Of a DNA stretch of 9,195 nucleotides, positions 5,840 through 9,195 are shown piece after piece. Below the pieces are notes generated by a model. The model did no database searches, was not told the origin of the DNA, and saw only the letters and a list, made by a program, of their open reading frames with translations. Numbering within the stretch: the stretch's first letter is position 1; each line of letters begins with the position of its first letter. The stretch lies in NCBI GenBank assembly GCA_013003325.1, contig JABDJU010000318.1, positions 1-9,195 on the forward strand. The letters are read 5' to 3'. The position numbers and the translations under genes were made by a program. This DNA comes from Acidimicrobiales bacterium (lineage in GTDB: Bacteria > Actinomycetota > Acidimicrobiia > Acidimicrobiales > SZUA-35).

Positions 5840-7225
5840 TCACAAGATGAACCCCGGGGTTTGGTGGTGGGCCAAGGGTTCCACCCCGAGGGACCGGAGA
5901 ATCGCCGGCGCAACGGTGAGGTAGTCCACTGGTTCGTCGCCGATCTTTGCGGTCGGTGAGTTGTAGGCGATCAGGGACCCGAGCGGATGGTGGACCGCGA
6001 TCCGCTGCTCGCTCACCTCAACGAACTCGAGCCCTGCTTCTTCGAGGGTGTGCCATGAACCGCCGAGTTCGACCTTCTGGGATTCCGGACGGATGGTCGA
6101 ATAGCCGACCGTGACGGCGCGCTCGCTCCGATCGACCTGCAGTGCCGAGTTCGGGCCGCCGATCATCGCAGCAACCTCGGCTGCTGTCGCGTCAGAATCG
6201 AATTGGTAGGTGATCTGGGGCACCATCGCCTTGCCCACGGTGAACGGCTGCTGCACACCGATGGCACGGGCAAATGCGGCCTGGTCCCGAACGATCAATG
6301 CGTCGTTTTCGGCATTCTCAACCGGAGACCCGCCGATCTGCCCCATGGACGAGAGAATCAGCATCGTGCGATCGGTGGCGTCCACCCAGCGCATGAGCGG
6401 CTCCAACCAATAATCGAGCGCCCGCATTGCGTACGGAAGTTCACCTTCGAATCGCCGAATCCAGTCGTCGTCGTACAGAGGCTCATCCCAGTCCTCAGGG
6501 AACGACGCGTACCAATACCGATGCATGGCAGAGGCGATGTGGTTGGTGAAGAGGATCGACAGATCGGGGTCGTACTTCTTGGCCAGCCGCAAGAACTGGT
6601 CGGCCATGAGATGGAACTGTCCCGACCTGAGTCGTTCCTTGGGCACCTGTCGCCGCGCCACCGACAGCGCCAGACGGCCGGCCTCCACCACCGTGCGGGG
6701 TGAGATTCCGGTGCGAGTGAGAGCGCCGGCAAGCTTGAAGTAGCTGAGGATGGGGCTGGTGTCGGCAACGACTCGGCTGTTGGCCTGGGTCATATCGAGG
6801 TTGACCCTCTGGAACGGGCTCAACCGACCGGGGATCGTGTCGGCGTCGGGGGCAAAAGGATCCGGCACCGCAAACCGCACATCGCCGGACGGGAGCTGTG
6901 ATTTCAGCGGCGAGCTGTGCAGGGTTCCCATGAAGCCGACACTGCGGCCGCTGTGCGCAGCAGCCTGCCAGTACAGCGGGAACCGGGCAGGCTTGGGATC
7001 CCCGTACCAGAAAACGCCGTGATCCGAGAACGGAACCCCCATCGCCTGGGATGCCCAAGACTGCGACGGATACAGCTCACGAGGCAACGGCTCGTCTGCG
7101 TTGGACTGCCCCACCTGGGCTCGGGCTAGCAGCCGCGCCGTCGCTGAGTTTGGGGCGTTCTGGGCGTGCCATCGAAAGACCCGCAACGGGATCTCGTTGA
7201 TCTCGAGAACGAGCAGACGTCGCAT
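5840..7225 (-). CDS. Alkaline-phosphatase-superfamily protein with altered active site
   Basis: Protein of 461 residues resembling type I phosphodiesterase/nucleotide pyrophosphatase enzymes. Residues 3-12 (RLLVLEINEI) form the first strand; YPSQSWASQAMGVPFSDHG at 52-70 matches the nucleophile region P-S-x-T...TG..P..HG of the family, with Ser56 in the Thr position. TNHIASAMHRYW at 227-238 matches the segment that usually carries Asp and His ligands, here Asn228 and His235. LILSSMGQIG at 289-298 occupies the place of the usual S-D-H-G and lacks both ligands. GSWHTLEEAG and VDYLTVAPAILRSLGVEP near the C-terminus also fit. No signal peptide or membrane segment is visible, so it is probably cytosolic. 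The ATG at 7225 was chosen over an upstream TTG at 7276 because it opens directly on the core strand and has AGGGA close before it. It may act on phosphorylated or lipid-linked glycan intermediates, or be a non-catalytic relative; neither is shown. Confidence 0.72.
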   Translation of the reverse strand: MRRLLVLEINEIPLRVFRWHAQNAPNSATARLLARAQVGQSNADEPLPRELYPSQSWASQAMGVPFSDHGVFWYGDPKPARFPLYWQAAAHSGRSVGFMGTLHSSPLKSQLPSGDVRFAVPDPFAPDADTIPGRLSPFQRVNLDMTQANSRVVADTSPILSYFKLAGALTRTGISPRTVVEAGRLALSVARRQVPKERLRSGQFHLMADQFLRLAKKYDPDLSILFTNHIASAMHRYWYASFPEDWDEPLYDDDWIRRFEGELPYAMRALDYWLEPLMRWVDATDRTMLILSSMGQIGGSPVENAENDALIVRDQAAFARAIGVQQPFTVGKAMVPQITYQFDSDATAAEVAAMIGGPNSALQVDRSERAVTVGYSTIRPESQKVELGGSWHTLEEAGLEFVEVSEQRIAVHHPLGSLIAYNSPTAKIGDEPVDYLTVAPAILRSLGVEPLAHHQTPGFIL

Positions 7226-7254
7226 ACGGTCCCTATCGGCATATCGGTGCCCTG
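7226..7254 (-). promoter_or_regulatory. Leader element upstream of the phosphatase-like gene
   Basis: On the minus strand ATGCCGATAGGGA (7242 to 7230) lies 4 bases before the ATG at 7225. The same 13 bases precede the GT2 gene. The match extends upstream with small gaps: GGGC, then CCGAT, occur in both leaders. The AGGGA part could serve as ribosome site; the rest may be a promoter or regulator site. Confidence 0.45.
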
Positions 7255-7291
7255 TGCTAAGGGTCCTTCGGCACAACCCTCGTACGGGAAT

Positions 7292-8071
7292 CTACCGATC
7301 GGCCGGCTGAGGAGTGCGATAGCACCGCAGCAGCATCCGGACGGCGGCGATTCCGTCGACGAAACCGATCTTCTTGCCGGCCGACTTGGTTCGCCCGTGG
7401 TAGCTGACGGGGACCTCCACGATGGTCTCGTGCGACCGCAGCAACAGCGCGGTGACCTGTGGTTCGAAATCGAAGCGATCGGCGGTGAGGGGCAGGCTGC
7501 GCAAGAGCTCGGTCTCGACCAGCTTGAAGCAGGTCTCCATGTCCGTGATCCCCGATCCGAACAGCACCTTGGTGAGCAGCGTCAGACTGCGGTTGGCGAG
7601 GTAGTTGGCGAACTTCATGCCCGAGCGAGCCCCGAGGAACCGTGACCCGTACACCACCCGGGCACCGTCGCGCAGCACCGGCGTGAGGAGGGCGGACCAG
7701 TCGGCCGGGTCGTATTCGAGATCGGCATCCTGGATCAGCACGTGGGTACCCGTGGCGAGCTCGATGCCTGTCCGCACCGCGGCCCCCTTGCCGCGATTGC
7801 GATCGGAGCGAACCACGGTGATTCGATCGCCGGCAAACGCGTCCAGAATCTGGAGCGAGCCGTCCGTTGAGCCATCATCGACGGCGATGATCTCGTAGGG
7901 CACCGGGACGTCGGCGGCCCGAAACGCTTGCAGGGCGTCGACGAGGGTGGCTTCTTCATTGAAGACCGGGACGACGACCGTCAGCGTGACCGGCTCGACC
8001 TCACCCGTTGAACTGCGCTGGCCGGACGCCTGCGTAGAGGAAGGTCGCGTCTGTGGGCGCGACGGCTGCAT
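7292..8071 (-). CDS. GT2 glycosyltransferase, DPM1-like
   Basis: Inverting GT-A glycosyltransferase of 259 residues, of the type that loads a sugar from a nucleotide donor onto a polyprenyl phosphate. After a disordered, Ser/Pro/Gln-rich tail (residues 1-27) comes VVVPVFNEE at 32-40, VDDGSTDGS at 64-72, RNRGKGAAVRTG at 91-102 and the metal-binding D115-A-D117 in IQDADLEYDP. YGSRFLG and GSGITDMETCFKLV are characteristic of the dolichyl-phosphate-mannose-synthase group. No C-terminal membrane helices are present, unlike some members, so it resembles the soluble DPM1 type. The ATG at 8071 follows AGGGAGGG closely; no other in-frame start is obvious before the core. It lies 42 bases after the PPOX gene and 66 bases before the phosphatase-like gene on the same strand. 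The donor sugar is unknown. Confidence 0.9.
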   Translation of the reverse strand: MQPSRPQTRPSSTQASGQRSSTGEVEPVTLTVVVPVFNEEATLVDALQAFRAADVPVPYEIIAVDDGSTDGSLQILDAFAGDRITVVRSDRNRGKGAAVRTGIELATGTHVLIQDADLEYDPADWSALLTPVLRDGARVVYGSRFLGARSGMKFANYLANRSLTLLTKVLFGSGITDMETCFKLVETELLRSLPLTADRFDFEPQVTALLLRSHETIVEVPVSYHGRTKSAGKKIGFVDGIAAVRMLLRCYRTPQPADR

Positions 8072-8096
8072 CCCTCCCTATCGGCATCGGCCCGGC
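8072..8096 (-). promoter_or_regulatory. Leader element upstream of the GT2 gene
   Basis: On the minus strand ATGCCGATAGGGA (8087 to 8075) lies 3 bases before the ATG at 8071, as in front of the phosphatase-like gene. GGGC and CCGAT precede it in the same order as in the other copy, with small spacing changes. It may combine a ribosome site with a transcriptional signal. Confidence 0.45.
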
Positions 8097-8125
8097 TGAG
8101 ATGAAAACCCTCCTCAGGCCCGGCC
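8089..8125 (-). terminator. GC-rich imperfect hairpin spanning the PPOX stop codon
   Basis: GGCCCGGCTGAG (8089-8100) pairs with CTCAGGCCCGGCC (8113-8125) with one bulged G and one C-C mismatch, around a 12-base loop. It covers the PPOX stop codon and ends just upstream of the GT2 leader element. There is no T-run, so attenuation or mRNA protection is as likely as termination. Confidence 0.3.
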
Positions 8126-8512
8126 GACCATGCGGTCGACGGCCACCTCGATCACCACCCGATCGTCCCGTTCTTTGGGTGGGCGGTAACGCTCGGCGTA
8201 GCGTCGAACCCCTTCGGCAACCGCTTCGGGTTGATCGGTGACCGTTGCTCTTCCATACAACGCCAGCCAACGACCCCCGTCGACCGATGCGATACAAACC
8301 CGGTTGTCGTGCCCGGCGGCGACGTGCTTGGCCTTCCACGACGTTTCCCATGTGATCACCCGCGCGACCTTGTTCGCCGGCTCGTAGGTGAAGCCCACCG
8401 GTGTAACCCTCGGGCCGCCATCGGGGGCGAGCACCGTGAGAGTGGCCAGATGCCGTTCGGTCAGAAACAGGGTGACCTCGTCGGGGAGCGCATCCAGATC
8501 GAACGTTGCCAT
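8114..8512 (-). CDS. PPOX-class, probably F420-dependent oxidoreductase
   Basis: Small split-beta-barrel flavin/deazaflavin protein of 132 residues. The order of elements fits the actinobacterial F420H2-dependent PPOX-fold family: an N-terminal helix, then RHLATLTVLAPDGGPRVTPVGF (about residues 20-41), then ITWETSWKAKHVAAGHDNRVCI, where the Lys-rich stretch normally contacts the cofactor phosphate, then LALYGRATVTDQPEAVAEGV and a final strand VVIEVAVDRMVG. Such enzymes reduce diverse small molecules; the substrate is unknown here. FMN rather than F420 use cannot be excluded without structure-based comparison. The ATG shares one base with the uvrA stop (TGATG) and no good ribosome site precedes it, so translation probably depends on ribosomes finishing uvrA. 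Confidence 0.85.
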   Translation of the reverse strand: MATFDLDALPDEVTLFLTERHLATLTVLAPDGGPRVTPVGFTYEPANKVARVITWETSWKAKHVAAGHDNRVCIASVDGGRWLALYGRATVTDQPEAVAEGVRRYAERYRPPKERDDRVVIEVAVDRMVGRA

Positions 8513-9195
8513 CAGCTGCGGCCCCGACCGCCTTCGAGCAGCGGTCGCAGGAACCGGCCGGTGTGGCTGGCGTCGGTGGCGGCAACCTCTTCAGGGGTGC
8601 CGGTGGCCACCACGGTGCCGCCGGCGCTTCCCCCCTCGGGGCCGAGATCGATGATGTGATCGGCGGTCTTGATCACATCGAGGTTGTGCTCGATGACCAA
8701 CACCGTGTTGCCTTGCTCGACCAGTCGGGTGAGGACCGTGAGCAGTCGGCGGATGTCTTCGAAATGCAGACCCGTGGTGGGTTCGTCGAGCAAGTAGATC
8801 GTGTGCCCGGTGGATCGCTTGGCGAGCTCGGAGGCCAGCTTGACCCGTTGGGCCTCACCACCGGACAGGGTTGGTGCGGGTTGGCCGAGACGCACGTAGC
8901 CGAGCCCGACATCGACCAGGGTCTGGAGGTGGCGAGCGATCGGCGGCTGATTGCTGAAGAAGTCGAGCGCCTCGGAGATCGGCATGTTGAGCACTTCGGA
9001 GATGTTCTTGCCCTTGAACAGGATCTCGAGGGTGTCCCGGTTGTACCTGGCACCCTTGCACACCTCACACGGCACGTAGACGTCGGGGAGGAAGTGCATC
9101 TCGATCTTCACCAGCCCGTCCCCGGAACACGCCTCGCAACGCCCACCCTTCACGTTGAAGGAGAAGCGCCCGGGCCCATACCCACGCATCTGGGA
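8512..9195 (-). CDS. uvrA: UvrABC system protein A, C-terminal part
   Basis: ATPase subunit that recognises bulky DNA lesions and loads UvrB in nucleotide excision repair. The frame is open through the right edge, so only the last 227 residues of a protein usually about 950 long are seen; the ATG at 9189 is internal (the preceding codons read Ser-Gln). The visible part starts with RGYGPGRFSFNVKGGRCEAC. It contains the C-terminal zinc module C-x2-C-x19-C-x2-C (fragment residues 18-44 counted from that Met), the ABC signature LSGGEAQRVKLA, Walker B IYLLDEPTTGLH, and the H-loop region VLVIEHNLDVIK. The C-terminus ends in an Arg/Gly-rich tail. The stop overlaps the downstream PPOX start by one base. 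As a universal core gene it marks the conserved side of the window. Confidence 0.97.
   Translation of the reverse strand, partial: SQMRGYGPGRFSFNVKGGRCEACSGDGLVKIEMHFLPDVYVPCEVCKGARYNRDTLEILFKGKNISEVLNMPISEALDFFSNQPPIARHLQTLVDVGLGYVRLGQPAPTLSGGEAQRVKLASELAKRSTGHTIYLLDEPTTGLHFEDIRRLLTVLTRLVEQGNTVLVIEHNLDVIKTADHIIDLGPEGGSAGGTVVATGTPEEVAATDASHTGRFLRPLLEGGRGRS

Noticed and set aside
5850..5861. Perfect 12-base palindrome AACCCCGGGGTT
   Set aside because: It lies within the last codons of the phosphatase-like gene and could arise from Pro/Gly codon choice. It has no loop and no second copy in the window.
7226..7276. TTG start giving 17 extra residues on the phosphatase-like protein
   Set aside because: The extra residues are not hydrophobic and fit no signal peptide. 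The ATG at 7225 opens directly on the core strand and has AGGGA just upstream.
8001..8585. Minus-strand open frame of 194 codons across the PPOX/GT2 junction
   Set aside because: It overlaps uvrA, PPOX and GT2 codons in another frame, and its product is Arg/Gly-rich with no recognisable domain.
1..9195. CRISPR array, tRNA/rRNA, insertion sequence or phage attachment site
   Set aside because: No regularly spaced repeats, transposase or integrase motifs, tRNA-like cloverleaf or conserved rRNA sequence was seen on either strand.

Overview
This looks like a high-GC actinobacterial chromosome. The bases are strongly G+C rich, GTG starts are common, there is a probable F420-dependent PPOX-fold oxidoreductase, and the genes overlap tightly. 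An acidimicrobial-type lineage would fit, but that is an impression and was not tested. The window covers one edge of a surface-polysaccharide locus lying against a core DNA-repair gene (uvrA).

Left half, + strand. The window opens inside a GT4-type glycosyltransferase (5' end missing). It is followed by a 12-helix polysaccharide flippase and a zinc-ribbon SAM-dependent methyltransferase. Consecutive genes overlap by 4 bases (GTGA at 959, ATGA at 2296), so this is one transcription unit that began upstream. A 161-base gap with GC-rich hairpins and an AT-rich, promoter-like patch separates it from a second unit, rmlC-rmlB-rmlD (3246-5763). These three genes again overlap by GTGA and encode the last three steps of dTDP-L-rhamnose synthesis. 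rmlA is not in the window. Together the two units would make an activated rhamnose, transfer and perhaps methylate sugars, and move the lipid-linked glycan across the membrane.

Middle. A 24-codon ORF with a good Shine-Dalgarno overlaps the end of rmlD and stops at 5830. It may be the stub of a lost next gene. Nested inverted repeats fill the short convergent gap.

Right half, - strand, read from the right edge. The C-terminal quarter of uvrA is followed, with a 1-base stop/start overlap (TGATG), by the PPOX-fold oxidoreductase. Next come a DPM1-like GT2 glycosyltransferase and an alkaline-phosphatase-superfamily protein in which several usual metal ligands are replaced. The last two genes carry an identical 13-base element (ATGCCGATAGGGA) immediately upstream of their start codons.

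No tRNA, rRNA, CRISPR array, insertion sequence or attachment site was recognised. The most interesting items are the degenerate phosphatase-like protein beside the GT2, the shared leader element in front of both, and the possible truncated gene after rmlD.
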